A stretch of 63,738 nucleotides of DNA from JACQFZ01 sp041485885 (GTDB lineage Bacteria; Pseudomonadota; Gammaproteobacteria; Acidiferrobacterales; Sulfurifustaceae), in assembly GCA_041485885.1 (NCBI GenBank), contig JBGPKL010000015.1:1-63738 (forward strand), in the 5' to 3' direction. A program made the position numbers and the translations under genes. Positions 49,290-58,375 of the stretch are shown here, one piece after another; position 1 is the first letter of the stretch, and every line of letters starts with the position of its first letter. The notes under the pieces are model-generated. The model was not told where the DNA came from, made no database searches, and saw nothing but the letters and a program-made list of their open reading frames with translations.

Positions 49290-51116
49290 ATGTTTATCGT
49301 GCACACGGAATCTTCCCTCGGTTGGGGTGGCCAGGAAATTCGCATCTTGACCGAGGCCCAAGGGATGATCGCGCGTGGACATCGCGTGGAGATTTGGGCG
49401 CCGCCGGAAGCGAATATCGCCGTCGAGGCGCAACGCCGGAATATCCCATACCGAGCGCTCCCGATTGCGCGACGGAATCTCCGAGCGATCTTGACGCTGC
49501 GCCGGGCGCTCGTGGATGCTCGCGCCGATGTCATCAATACGCACAGCTCGACCGATTCCTGGCTGGTCGCGCTGGTGCGCCTGACAGTTCGCGACGCACC
49601 GCCCATTGTGCGCACACGACATATATCCTCACCGGTGTCGAACGACTTCGCGACGCGCTGGCTCTACAACCACGCCACGCGTCACGTGGTGACAACGGGT
49701 GAACGGTTTCGCCGGGAGCTAATCGATCGCAACCGGCTACGTGCGGGCCGCGTTACGTCGATCCCGACCGGAATCGAGGCCGGCCGATTTCAGCCGGGCG
49801 ACCGTACCGCCGCATGCCGCGCGTTCGGGCTCGATCCCGCTAATCGATATATCGGTATTGTCGCGACACTGCGGAGCTGGAAGGGACATTTGTACTTAAT
49901 AGACGCTTTTGCTCGGCTCGCAGGCGCCGAGGCAGCGCTGCGCCTTCTGATCATCGGCGACGGTCCCATGCGTAGCGTGCTTGAAGAGCGAATCGCGGCG
50001 CTTGGTTTGCAGTCGAAGGTCATCCTGGCCGGCCGCCAGGAAGCGGTTGAGCGTTGGTTGCAGGCGATCGATGTGTTCTGCCTGCCGTCGTACGCCAACG
50101 AAGGCGTGCCGCAAGCGATCGTGCAAGCGATGCTAACGGCGTTGCCGATCGTCTCGACGCCGGCCGGATCGATCACCGAGGCGATCACCGATGGCACGAC
50201 CGGTGTCATCGTGCCTCCCAAGGATGTCGAAGCGCTCGCGCATGCGCTACAACGCCTGCTGTCCGATCGCGTCTACGCGATGAAGCTCGGGGCGGCGGCG
50301 AGAGAGGAAGCGCTGCGGCGGTTTTCGTTCGCCTCGATGCTTGCCGCGATGGAAGCCGTATTTAGCGATGTGAGCGAGCGCCACGCGAAACGAATCCGCG
50401 GCTCGCGCGCCCGGTGGCGGCGTCTACGTCGCAGCATCGATCGGCGCTGGCGCGAGCTGACGCTCCCGCGCGGATACGTGCGTCTCGGGACAAAATACGG
50501 CGGCTGGTGGATCGACAAGAACGCGCTCGCAGCCTCTCCGCTGCTGATCGACTGCGGTCTCGGTCACGACATAAGTTTTTCAACGGCGTTCCTTTCCCGT
50601 TTTGGCGGCAGCGTCGTCGGTATCGACCCCAATCCGCAAAGCCTCGCTTATTGTCGCGCGCATTCCCCGCCCGGCATGCAAATTATCGACAAGGCATTTT
50701 GGACGAGGTCCGGGCAGACGCTGACTTTCAACATGCCGCGCGAACCGCAGCGGTTGCCGGTCGGCGCCGATGGCATTTCCGGCAGTCTCGTCGCGTCTCA
50801 CGCCTACGTGGATGGCGGCGACCGGCTAGCGGTGACGACCATCAGCTTCAAAGAGGTTTTGACGCAGACGCAGCGCGACGAGTGCGACGTGCTGAAGCTC
50901 GATGTCGAAGGGGCGGAATACGACGTGCTCAAAGATCTTTCCGAGTCGCGCGACTTATCGAAGACGAAACAATTGTTGGTGGAGTTCCATCACGGCGCCA
51001 CCCACTACACTCCGGCCGATACCGAAGCGACGGTGGCGCTCGTGAAGCGCGCGGGGTTTCGTTTAATTCACGTCGAAGGTCGCAACTACATCTTCCGCCG
51101 GAGCGATTTTGGCTGA
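49290..51116 (+). CDS. Fusion of a GT4 glycosyltransferase with an FkbM-family methyltransferase
   Basis: The 608-residue protein has two domains. Residues 1 to about 370 are a GT-B glycosyltransferase: SSLGWGGQEIRILTEAQGMI, VVTTGERFRRELIDRN, YIGIVATLRSWKGHLYLIDA and the donor region YANEGVPQAIVQAMLTALPI. A basic linker (RARWRRLRRSIDRRWRELT) leads to about 430-600, an FkbM methyltransferase: LLIDCGLGHDISFSTAF (SAM site), VVGIDPNPQSLAYC and CDVLKLDVEGAEYDVLKDL, the FkbM signature. It may add a sugar and O-methylate it or its neighbour. No internal stop or frameshift is seen, so the fusion is real in this sequence. Confidence 0.88.
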   Translation: MFIVHTESSLGWGGQEIRILTEAQGMIARGHRVEIWAPPEANIAVEAQRRNIPYRALPIARRNLRAILTLRRALVDARADVINTHSSTDSWLVALVRLTVRDAPPIVRTRHISSPVSNDFATRWLYNHATRHVVTTGERFRRELIDRNRLRAGRVTSIPTGIEAGRFQPGDRTAACRAFGLDPANRYIGIVATLRSWKGHLYLIDAFARLAGAEAALRLLIIGDGPMRSVLEERIAALGLQSKVILAGRQEAVERWLQAIDVFCLPSYANEGVPQAIVQAMLTALPIVSTPAGSITEAITDGTTGVIVPPKDVEALAHALQRLLSDRVYAMKLGAAAREEALRRFSFASMLAAMEAVFSDVSERHAKRIRGSRARWRRLRRSIDRRWRELTLPRGYVRLGTKYGGWWIDKNALAASPLLIDCGLGHDISFSTAFLSRFGGSVVGIDPNPQSLAYCRAHSPPGMQIIDKAFWTRSGQTLTFNMPREPQRLPVGADGISGSLVASHAYVDGGDRLAVTTISFKEVLTQTQRDECDVLKLDVEGAEYDVLKDLSESRDLSKTKQLLVEFHHGATHYTPADTEATVALVKRAGFRLIHVEGRNYIFRRSDFG

Positions 51117-52119
51117 GCCGCTTTCGTTTCTGGTCATCAACGTTTGTCGCATCGGCGATACGTTGCTCGTCACTCCCTCGGTTCGCGCGCTTTCCCGCGC
51201 TTACCCCGACGCACGCATCACCGTTCTTTGTCATCCGAAGCGCGCCGAGGTGATGCACCATCTCCCATTCATCGCGCGCGTCGGAGCGATCAGCAAAAGG
51301 ACGGTTCTGTTTCGAGGATGGATCGCACCGCGGCGTTACGACTACGCGCTGGTCTACGGCTTCGACAAGCCGCTCGTAACGTACGCGTTGCGAGTCGCGA
51401 GGCACGTCGTCGCCTTCAAACAAGGCGACAGCGCTCTGGACGCGCGGCTTTACCGAGCCGTCGATCGTGCGCCATTTCAGAGCGAGCACTCGGTCTTGCA
51501 GTTGTTGCGGCTCCCGGCGGCGATCGATGTCCAACCAGCCGGGTTGCGGATCGCATACCGTGTCACCGCGGAAGAGAACGCCTGGGCGCAAGCGCGCTTG
51601 CGCGCCGACCTGCCGAGCGGCGCCGCTCCGCTGATTGGGCTTCAGGTCGCAAGTTTCCACACCAAGTCCTATCGCGATTGGCCGATCGAACACTTTGCCG
51701 AGACCGCCCGGCGCCTCGGCACCGAATGGCCCAAGGGGCATTTCCTGCTCTTCGGAGGCTCGGACGATCGCGAGCGGACGGCGTGGTTGAAGACGCAGCT
51801 AGGCGCTCGGGCAACGGACTACGCTGGCCGCCTTACGTTGCGACAAACGGCGGCGATGATGAATGCGCTCGACCTATATATAGGTGTCGATACCGGACCG
51901 ACTCACATAATGAGCGCCTTCGATCGCCCGCTGATCGGCCTGTATCACTGCTTTTCGCCGAGCCGTCTGATCGGTCCGCTCGAGCATCCGCACTTTTTCC
52001 CGGTCGAGCATCCGCGTCCGCACGGTTGCGAACCCGATACGCCGATGGCGGAGATATCCGTCGACACCGTTGTAGGAACCGCGCGGCGAGCGCTCGGGCC
52101 GCAGCGTGCGGTCAGTTAG
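51109..52119 (+). CDS. Glycosyltransferase family 9 (heptosyltransferase-like)
   Basis: The 336-residue GT9 protein starts at a TTG (51109) that overlaps the previous stop, with GGAG 7 bases upstream. It reads SFLVINVCRIGDTLLVTPSV at the N-terminus and IGVDTGPTHIMSAFDRPLIG at the donor site. GLQVASFHTKSYRDWPIEHF is in the place where heptosyltransferases read PGA.W..KRWP. It probably moves a heptose or another sugar nucleotide in core extension. Which position it decorates is not evident. Part of a run of overlapping genes from 49290 to 54049. Confidence 0.85.
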   Translation: MAEPLSFLVINVCRIGDTLLVTPSVRALSRAYPDARITVLCHPKRAEVMHHLPFIARVGAISKRTVLFRGWIAPRRYDYALVYGFDKPLVTYALRVARHVVAFKQGDSALDARLYRAVDRAPFQSEHSVLQLLRLPAAIDVQPAGLRIAYRVTAEENAWAQARLRADLPSGAAPLIGLQVASFHTKSYRDWPIEHFAETARRLGTEWPKGHFLLFGGSDDRERTAWLKTQLGARATDYAGRLTLRQTAAMMNALDLYIGVDTGPTHIMSAFDRPLIGLYHCFSPSRLIGPLEHPHFFPVEHPRPHGCEPDTPMAEISVDTVVGTARRALGPQRAVS

Positions 52120-52122
52120 GCG

Positions 52123-53244
52123 ATGAAGTTCGGCTTCGTTGTCACGAATCTCGCCGGGGGCGGCGCTGAGAAGGTCATACTCAATATCGGCGCCGCGCTC
52201 CGCGCGCGCGGCCACGAAGTTCATTTGGTGCTCCTCGAGGATATCGTCGAGCACACGGTGCCGAATACGCTAACCATACATCCGCTGTCGCAACCGAAGA
52301 AACGGATATCGAGAGGTGCGTTGGGTAAACGCCTTGCCGCGCGTCGACTGCGGCGCGCAATGGCGGCGCTCGCGCGTCCGCGACCCTTCGACATCGTGAT
52401 TTCGACGCTGCCATTCGCCGACGAGATCGCCATCTTGGCGGACCTGCCTCGCCACTGGTGCCGGATTGCCAATACGCTCTCGATCGAAATAGCGCGTTTG
52501 CGCCAGACCGCGCCAGGCAAGGCCGTACGCCGGCTCGCTCGCTATCGGCGACTCTACGGCGGTCGCCCGCTGATCGCGGTGTCGCAGGGGGTCGTGGATG
52601 ATCTGCGTGACTCCCTCGGTTTAACGAATGTTCCCATCGAGCGCGTTTACAACCCGTTCGACTTTTTGGCGATTCGAAAGCTCGCGCGTGAGCCCGCCAA
52701 CCTTCCGGGCCGACCATACGCGATTCACGTGGGGCGATTTGCGGCGCAGAAGCGTCACGATCTATTGCTCGATGCGTGGGCGCGGCCTGGAACTGCCTCG
52801 CACCGATTGGTATTGCTGACTGAGCCCGCCGCGGCACTTCGGGATATGATTGCGGCGCGCGGATTGGTCGACCGAGTTTTCGTGGCCGGGTTTCAGCCTA
52901 ATCCTTATCCATGGATCGCCGCGGCCGACGTTTTGGTGCTGTGCTCGGACCACGAAGGCCTGCCGAATGTACTTATTGAAGCGCTTATACTTGGAACGCC
53001 GGTCGTGAGCACGGACTGCCCATCGGGACCGCGAGAGATACTGGGCGACGCGTTCCCCGGCGCGCTCGTTCCCGTCAACAACGCGGAGCTACTGGCGCAG
53101 GCGATTGCGCGCACGTTGGCCGACCGTCCCGATATGGACCGGATCGACCTCTCTTTGTACGACGCCGACATCGTGGCGGCGATGTATGAGCGGTTGGCGG
53201 AGCACCCAAGAGGACATTCAGATGCCCGAAGCGGGACTGCGTAA
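52123..53244 (+). CDS. Glycosyltransferase family 4
   Basis: This 373-residue GT-B enzyme begins KFGFVVTNLAGGGAEKVILN, the typical GGGAE acceptor-side loop. Later segments are AVSQGVVDDLRDSLGL, YAIHVGRFAAQKRHDLLLDA and CSDHEGLPNVLIEALILGTP, the EX7E donor-binding motif of retaining GT4 enzymes. It starts 4 bases after the GT9 stop and overlaps the methyltransferase gene by 23 bases. It adds a sugar in the core or the O-unit; sugar and linkage cannot be told. Confidence 0.9.
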   Translation: MKFGFVVTNLAGGGAEKVILNIGAALRARGHEVHLVLLEDIVEHTVPNTLTIHPLSQPKKRISRGALGKRLAARRLRRAMAALARPRPFDIVISTLPFADEIAILADLPRHWCRIANTLSIEIARLRQTAPGKAVRRLARYRRLYGGRPLIAVSQGVVDDLRDSLGLTNVPIERVYNPFDFLAIRKLAREPANLPGRPYAIHVGRFAAQKRHDLLLDAWARPGTASHRLVLLTEPAAALRDMIAARGLVDRVFVAGFQPNPYPWIAAADVLVLCSDHEGLPNVLIEALILGTPVVSTDCPSGPREILGDAFPGALVPVNNAELLAQAIARTLADRPDMDRIDLSLYDADIVAAMYERLAEHPRGHSDARSGTA

Positions 53245-54049
53245 GGATCGTTTCGAATTCGGCAAGAATTGGGAAAGCTTTTCCCACTTGCTCGACGAAG
53301 ATCGAATTTTCAACGCGCAAGCCCGGCTCACTTCTTTCCTCGGGCTACCGGATCTTTCCGGCCGCACGTTTCTGGATATCGGCTGCGGATCCGGATTGCA
53401 TTCGCTCGCGGCGTTGCGTCTCGGGGCGGCGCGGGTGGTCGCGATCGATATCGACCCCGATTCTGTCGCGACCAGTCGTTCCGTTTTGAGCAGCCTTTGG
53501 AACCAATCTAACTGGTCGATCCAACAGACGAGTGTGTTCGACTTACCCACGCAGTCGTTTGGTCAATTCGATGTCGTTTACTCCTGGGGCGTTCTGCACC
53601 ATACGGGCGAGATGAATCGCGCGATTCGCATTGCCGCGGAGCGTACTAGGCCGGGTGGGTGGTTCGCCGTCGCGCTTTATGGGAAGACCCGCTATTGCGG
53701 AATCTGGAAACGCATCAAGCGCTGGTACATCAACGCGTCGCCACAAGAGCGCGCGTGGGCGGAGCGGCTCTATGTGCGGCTCTTTGGGTTTTATCTGCTT
53801 TTGCGCGGCAAGCGGCTATCCACCCACATCGCCAATTACAACAAGCGCAAACGCGGCATGGACTTTTATCACGACGTGCGCGATTGGATCGGCGGTTATC
53901 CGTACGAGTCGATCGCACCTCGCGAGCTTATGGACTTGCTGGCTCCGTTGGGCTTTGAGCTGATCAAACAGAACGTGAGAAGAAGATCCGGTCTGTTCGG
54001 TTCCGGCAACGACGAGTATTTATTTCGCCGATGCGACCGCGCGAAATAG
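53222..54049 (+). CDS. Class I SAM-dependent methyltransferase
   Basis: The 275-residue protein has motif I FLDIGCGSGLHSLAALRLGA, motif II VVAIDIDPDSVATS, and FDVVYSWGVLHHTGEMNRAI (motif IV region). The C-terminal part with GMDFYHDVRDWIGGYPYESI is common in methyltransferases of polysaccharide clusters. It overlaps the GT4 gene by 23 bases, so the two are coupled. It probably methylates a sugar or an intermediate of the O-antigen. Confidence 0.87.
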   Translation: MPEAGLRKDRFEFGKNWESFSHLLDEDRIFNAQARLTSFLGLPDLSGRTFLDIGCGSGLHSLAALRLGAARVVAIDIDPDSVATSRSVLSSLWNQSNWSIQQTSVFDLPTQSFGQFDVVYSWGVLHHTGEMNRAIRIAAERTRPGGWFAVALYGKTRYCGIWKRIKRWYINASPQERAWAERLYVRLFGFYLLLRGKRLSTHIANYNKRKRGMDFYHDVRDWIGGYPYESIAPRELMDLLAPLGFELIKQNVRRRSGLFGSGNDEYLFRRCDRAK

Positions 54050-54071
54050 CGACAGCGAATCGGCTCGGACG

Positions 54072-55907
54072 ATGTGCGGTATCCTGGGGTTAATCGACAC
54101 TCCCTGGCGCGACAGCGCCGCGGCGGCGTTAGGAACCCTGCGAACGCGCGGTCCCGACGAAAGCGTCGTACAAGATTTCGGCACCGCCCGATTCGGCCAT
54201 ACGCGCTTGGCCGTTATCGATATCGCCGGCGGTCATCAGCCGATGCAGTCGCCCGACGGCCGCCACGTGCTCGTCTTCAACGGCGAAATCTACAATTTCC
54301 GCGCGCTGCGCGAAGAGCTTGAAGCGCTCGGGTACCGCTTCGCCACGCGCTCCGATACCGAAGTGTTGTTGCACGGCTACGCGGCGTGGGGCGAACGTTT
54401 GGTCCCTCGACTGGATGGAATGTTCGCGTTTGCGATTTGGGATACGCGCGATCGATCTCTGTTCGCGGCGCGCGACCGCCTCGGCATCAAGCCATTCTTC
54501 TACTCGGCGGCAAGTGGGTTCGCCTTCGCCTCGACGCTCCGGCCGTTCCTGAGTCTCGAAGGTTTCCCGCGACGGCTCGACTACGAAGCATTGCGCGACT
54601 ATTTGGCGTCGCAAAGCGTGCAAGCGCCGCATTCCTTTTTGCTCGACGTACGTCAGCTGCCGCCGGCGTCGCAACTCCGCTGGGACGCCGCGACCCAGCG
54701 TCTCGACGTGCGATGTTATTGGAATATCCCAGCGCCGAGCGTTCCGATGCCTGATAAGGACGAACTGCTCGAACGCATCGATGCAGCGCTTGCGCGCAGC
54801 GTGCGGTCGCAACTCGTTGCCGACGTTCCGTTAGGCGCTTTTCTTTCCGGTGGAATCGACTCGAGCTTGATGGTCCACTACATGGCGCATGCCGGCGCGC
54901 ACCCACTCAAGACCTTCAGTCTGCGCTTCGACGACGAAGCGTTCGATGAGACGCCGCACGCGCTGGCGGTGGCGAAGCAGTATGGCAGCGAACACTTCCC
55001 TCTCGACGCTCCGATAGTCGACGGCGATCGTTTTGCCGCCGCCATCGCCGACCTCGATCAGCCGCTCGCCGATCCCGCCTACGTGATGACGCATGCGCTT
55101 GCGAAATTGACTCGCGCTCACGTGACCGTCGCGATCAGCGGCGACGGCGGCGATGAATTGTTCGGCGGCTACGCTCGGTTTCGCGACGAAGAAACGTCGT
55201 TTCCCTACCGATTCGGCCAACATTCTTTCCGCTACCTCGTCGATGCCGGATGGCTTCCGGGTGCGCTGCTGCGTCGCACGCTTTATGGCCGCGAACGACT
55301 CCTTTACCGCCACGTCGAAGTCGGCCCGTGGCGGACGTCGCGCAAGAGCCTCGAACGCTATCTCACGCCGGATGGCGCGAGCCGCTGCGTTCCCGAGCAA
55401 ACCCTGGCTCGTTGGCGCGAGCTCGCCCTCTCCTTTGGCGGAAAGATGGATACCGCGAGTCTGATGCGTGCGGATTTGTGGAGCTATCTTTCCGAGAACT
55501 GTCTAGCGAAAACCGATCGCGCCAGTATGGCGCACGGCTTGGAAGTACGCGTGCCCATGCTCGGAAATGACGTTCTCGACGCGGTGTTGGCGTTGCCAGC
55601 GCAAGCACACATAGGTAGAGAGAATAAAATGCTGTTACGAGAACTGGCGCGACGCTACCTGCCCGAAACAGTTTGGCGTCGACCCAAGCACGGTTTTACC
55701 GTACCGCTGCAGGTGCTTTTCAACGGCGCATGGCGTGGTATCTGTGAGCACGCGGTAAGCAGGACATCGGAGATCGCACCCTTCTTAGACGCTTCGCAAG
55801 TACGTCGTGTGTGGGCAAGCGCGTGTCGTGGCCGGGCCTCGCGACGTCTTGCCTATACATTTATCGTTTTGCTGTTGTGGATCGAACGATACGGCGTGAA
55901 CGGCTGA
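54072..55907 (+). CDS. asnB: Asparagine synthase-type glutamine amidotransferase
   Basis: The 611-residue enzyme starts with Cys2 (MCGILGLID), the N-terminal nucleophile of class II amidotransferases. The glutaminase part has RGPDESVVQ, FGHTRLAVIDIAGGHQPM and FNGEIYNF. The synthetase part has the ATP site VPLGAFLSGGIDSSLM and ISGDGGDELFGGYARF, and ends with RRPKHGFTVPLQ. In polysaccharide loci such enzymes amidate sugar acids or other carboxylates rather than make free asparagine. The place among glycosyltransferases favours that role, but asparagine synthesis cannot be excluded, so the symbol follows the family. Confidence 0.9.
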   Translation: MCGILGLIDTPWRDSAAAALGTLRTRGPDESVVQDFGTARFGHTRLAVIDIAGGHQPMQSPDGRHVLVFNGEIYNFRALREELEALGYRFATRSDTEVLLHGYAAWGERLVPRLDGMFAFAIWDTRDRSLFAARDRLGIKPFFYSAASGFAFASTLRPFLSLEGFPRRLDYEALRDYLASQSVQAPHSFLLDVRQLPPASQLRWDAATQRLDVRCYWNIPAPSVPMPDKDELLERIDAALARSVRSQLVADVPLGAFLSGGIDSSLMVHYMAHAGAHPLKTFSLRFDDEAFDETPHALAVAKQYGSEHFPLDAPIVDGDRFAAAIADLDQPLADPAYVMTHALAKLTRAHVTVAISGDGGDELFGGYARFRDEETSFPYRFGQHSFRYLVDAGWLPGALLRRTLYGRERLLYRHVEVGPWRTSRKSLERYLTPDGASRCVPEQTLARWRELALSFGGKMDTASLMRADLWSYLSENCLAKTDRASMAHGLEVRVPMLGNDVLDAVLALPAQAHIGRENKMLLRELARRYLPETVWRRPKHGFTVPLQVLFNGAWRGICEHAVSRTSEIAPFLDASQVRRVWASACRGRASRRLAYTFIVLLLWIERYGVNG

Positions 55908-55952
55908 CATAGATGCTAGGATACTTCTAAGCACTAGTGATGGAGCACCTGC

Positions 55953-57272
55953 ATGGCCAACGGTATCCGCGGATATCGATTACCGTCGAAACAAACACCG
56001 CACGAGAAGAGTGTAGGTGAAAAGCCTTCCATCGCCAGGCGCTCGATTGCGCCTAATCCCGAGCAGAGCAACGTGACACCGGTCATCGAGACCCCGTGGA
56101 TATCTCACGTGGTCATCGAGCGCGCGCTTCTCACCATGGGCGCGCTGTTTCTGCTTGTGCTTCCCATGCCTCACAGCGTCAGCCTTCGGTTAACATTCCT
56201 GGCGCTCCTATTCGTCGCGAGCGTGCTCTACGCCCGCCAACACAACTCGTATGCGTTTCCGCTGAAGGCGCCGATTTTTATTTGGTCGGGACTGGCGCTG
56301 CTGTCCCTCACTTGGGCTGTCGACCCCCTCTACTCCTTCGGAGAAATCAAGAACGAAATTTTTTACCCACTTCTAGCGCTGTTTGCGTTCCACGCGGGAA
56401 CGCGTACGGAAGCGCAATGGAAAACATGGATGGCCGCGGTATTTGCCGCCGCCGTGGTGCTAACGCTCAGCGCGTTTCTGGTGTGGTATCGCGGCGATAA
56501 CATAAGTGCCGCACCTTATGTTTACCCCGGCGTAGGCTCGTATACGACGTTTGTGATCACCGTTTTTCCCTACCTGGTCGTCATGCTCCTCGCGCTCCGA
56601 ACGAACTGGCTGTTGCGGGTAGCAGCGTGGTTATCAGTGCCGCTGATCATCGTCGCGGTTTTTCTAACGAACAATCGCTCGTTCTGGCTGGCGCTTGCCG
56701 GTTCGATGTTAGTGCTACTGACGCTTCTCGCGTGGCGAGTGGCCAGTGTCAAGCGCCGTCGCTTTTTGGTAGTTGCCATCGCCACGGTCGTTGTGAGCGG
56801 CATCGCCCTGATCGAAACGTTCGCGCGCCGGCAGGTATCGTTGGCAAGCGACTTGCGGCCCGATCTTTGGGCAATTGTTTGGGAACGCCTAATGCACGAC
56901 CCATGGACCGGCTACGGTTTTGGTCTGCGCTCGCTGCACTATGCTTATCCGGACTTGACGCAAATAAACCCGATTTACTGGCATCCGCATAATCTCGCCC
57001 TTTCTTACGGCACACAAATGGGCATGTTCGGGATCGCCGTTTTGGCTTTGTTATTTGCTTGGATCGTCCGCGACTTGTGGCGCCTTTATCGAGCCGCCGA
57101 CGAAAAAATCGCACGTGCCGGCGCGGCCGGCATCGCCATGGCGGTCGGTGTCCTCATAAAGAACATGACCGACATTTTCTTTTATCGAGAGAACTCCCTG
57201 CTGTTTTGGTCGTTGTTGGGCATAACACTAGGCTACGCCGCCTTCCGCCGGCAGCGATTGGCGGCCGGGTAG
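55953..57272 (+). CDS. O-antigen ligase-family membrane protein (WaaL type)
   Basis: The 439-residue protein has a polar N-terminal stretch of about 50 residues, then ten or more membrane helices. A large periplasmic loop follows (about 280-340) with the sequence VSLASDLRPDLWAIVWERLM and PIYWHPHNLALSYGTQMG, where the histidine matches the essential one of WaaL ligases; the arginine in TNNRSFWLALAG matches another. It would move undecaprenol-linked O-antigen (or a similar polymer) onto the lipid A core at the periplasmic side. The position among core genes agrees. No O-antigen polymerase or flippase is inside the window. Confidence 0.85.
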   Translation: MANGIRGYRLPSKQTPHEKSVGEKPSIARRSIAPNPEQSNVTPVIETPWISHVVIERALLTMGALFLLVLPMPHSVSLRLTFLALLFVASVLYARQHNSYAFPLKAPIFIWSGLALLSLTWAVDPLYSFGEIKNEIFYPLLALFAFHAGTRTEAQWKTWMAAVFAAAVVLTLSAFLVWYRGDNISAAPYVYPGVGSYTTFVITVFPYLVVMLLALRTNWLLRVAAWLSVPLIIVAVFLTNNRSFWLALAGSMLVLLTLLAWRVASVKRRRFLVVAIATVVVSGIALIETFARRQVSLASDLRPDLWAIVWERLMHDPWTGYGFGLRSLHYAYPDLTQINPIYWHPHNLALSYGTQMGMFGIAVLALLFAWIVRDLWRLYRAADEKIARAGAAGIAMAVGVLIKNMTDIFFYRENSLLFWSLLGITLGYAAFRRQRLAAG

Positions 57273-57283
57273 CATATCCCGTC

Positions 57284-58375
57284 GTGTCGTTCGCGCTCGA
57301 TACCAACGCTGCGCTCAAGTTTCTGGTCGTTCGTCGCGACAATATCGGCGACCTTGTTTGCACGACGCCGATGTTCGAGGCGCTGCGTCGGCACTTTCCC
57401 GCTGCGCGCGTTTATGCGCTGACGAATACCTACAATCTTCCGATATTGCGCGGCAATCCGTTTGTCGATGAAATCTTTGCCTATACGAAGCTAAAGCATC
57501 GAGACGACGGTGTGAGCCTGGCGCGCGTGTGTTGGCAGCGCGCGTGTTTGATCATGCAGCTTCGCCGTTTGCGGATCGACTACGCCATTCTTGCGGGCAC
57601 CGGATTCGTCCCGCGCGCGTTGCGGTTCGCGCGCTTGCTGAACCCTCGCCATATCGTGAGTCACGTGCCGACTGGCCGGCATATTTCCGCGATCGACATG
57701 CCGGTGCCTTACGATTCATCCAATTCCGCGCATGAGGTGGAGAATGTGTTCAGCATTCTTGCTCCGCTCGGGATAACCGGTTCGCCGCTGCCGCTCTGCG
57801 TCGTGCCAAGCGCGGATGCATTGACACGGGTCGAAACGGCTCTCGGGGGTCGCGACCCGTCGTCTGCGCCTATCGCGGTCCATATCAGCGCGCGCAAAGC
57901 GAGCAACCGCTGGCAGACCGAGCGCTTTGCGACGCTGCTGCGCCGAATACACGCGGCGTACAAATCAAGATTCATGTTGTTTTGGTCTCCCGGCGGTTCC
58001 GATGATCCGCGACATCCGGGCGACGACGCGAAAGCGGATCAACTAATGGGCCAGCTGATAGGCGTCCCTGTCGTACCTTACGCCACACACGAGCTGAGCG
58101 AATTGATTGCCGGACTCTCGTTGTGCCGGTACGTGATTTGCAGCGACGGAGGCGCCATGCACATCGCCGCCGCGCTTCACAAGCCGATTCTTTGTTTCTT
58201 CGGTAATTCGGGTGCCGCGCGTTGGCGGCCGTGGGGAGTGCCGCATCTCTTGTTGCAACCGGCCAGTCGCAACGTGGGCGACATCAGCGTCGAGGACGCT
58301 TTCGCCGGATTTCAGCGGCTACATCGAGAGACGGCGGACTACCGCGGCGATCGGGCGACCGCGACTCGCCGGTAA
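57284..58375 (+). CDS. Glycosyltransferase family 9
   Basis: The 363-residue GT9 enzyme begins at a GTG (57284); the longer frame upstream is a shadow of the ligase gene. It reads LKFLVVRRDNIGDLVCTTPM near the N-terminus, AVHISARKASNRWQTERFAT in the middle and CSDGGAMHIAAALHKPILCF at the donor site. It is the fourth GT9 gene of the locus. Its last 92 bases overlap the end of the convergent GT2 gene. The substrate is likely an ADP- or other heptose, but is not determined. Confidence 0.86.
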   Translation: MSFALDTNAALKFLVVRRDNIGDLVCTTPMFEALRRHFPAARVYALTNTYNLPILRGNPFVDEIFAYTKLKHRDDGVSLARVCWQRACLIMQLRRLRIDYAILAGTGFVPRALRFARLLNPRHIVSHVPTGRHISAIDMPVPYDSSNSAHEVENVFSILAPLGITGSPLPLCVVPSADALTRVETALGGRDPSSAPIAVHISARKASNRWQTERFATLLRRIHAAYKSRFMLFWSPGGSDDPRHPGDDAKADQLMGQLIGVPVVPYATHELSELIAGLSLCRYVICSDGGAMHIAAALHKPILCFFGNSGAARWRPWGVPHLLLQPASRNVGDISVEDAFAGFQRLHRETADYRGDRATATRR

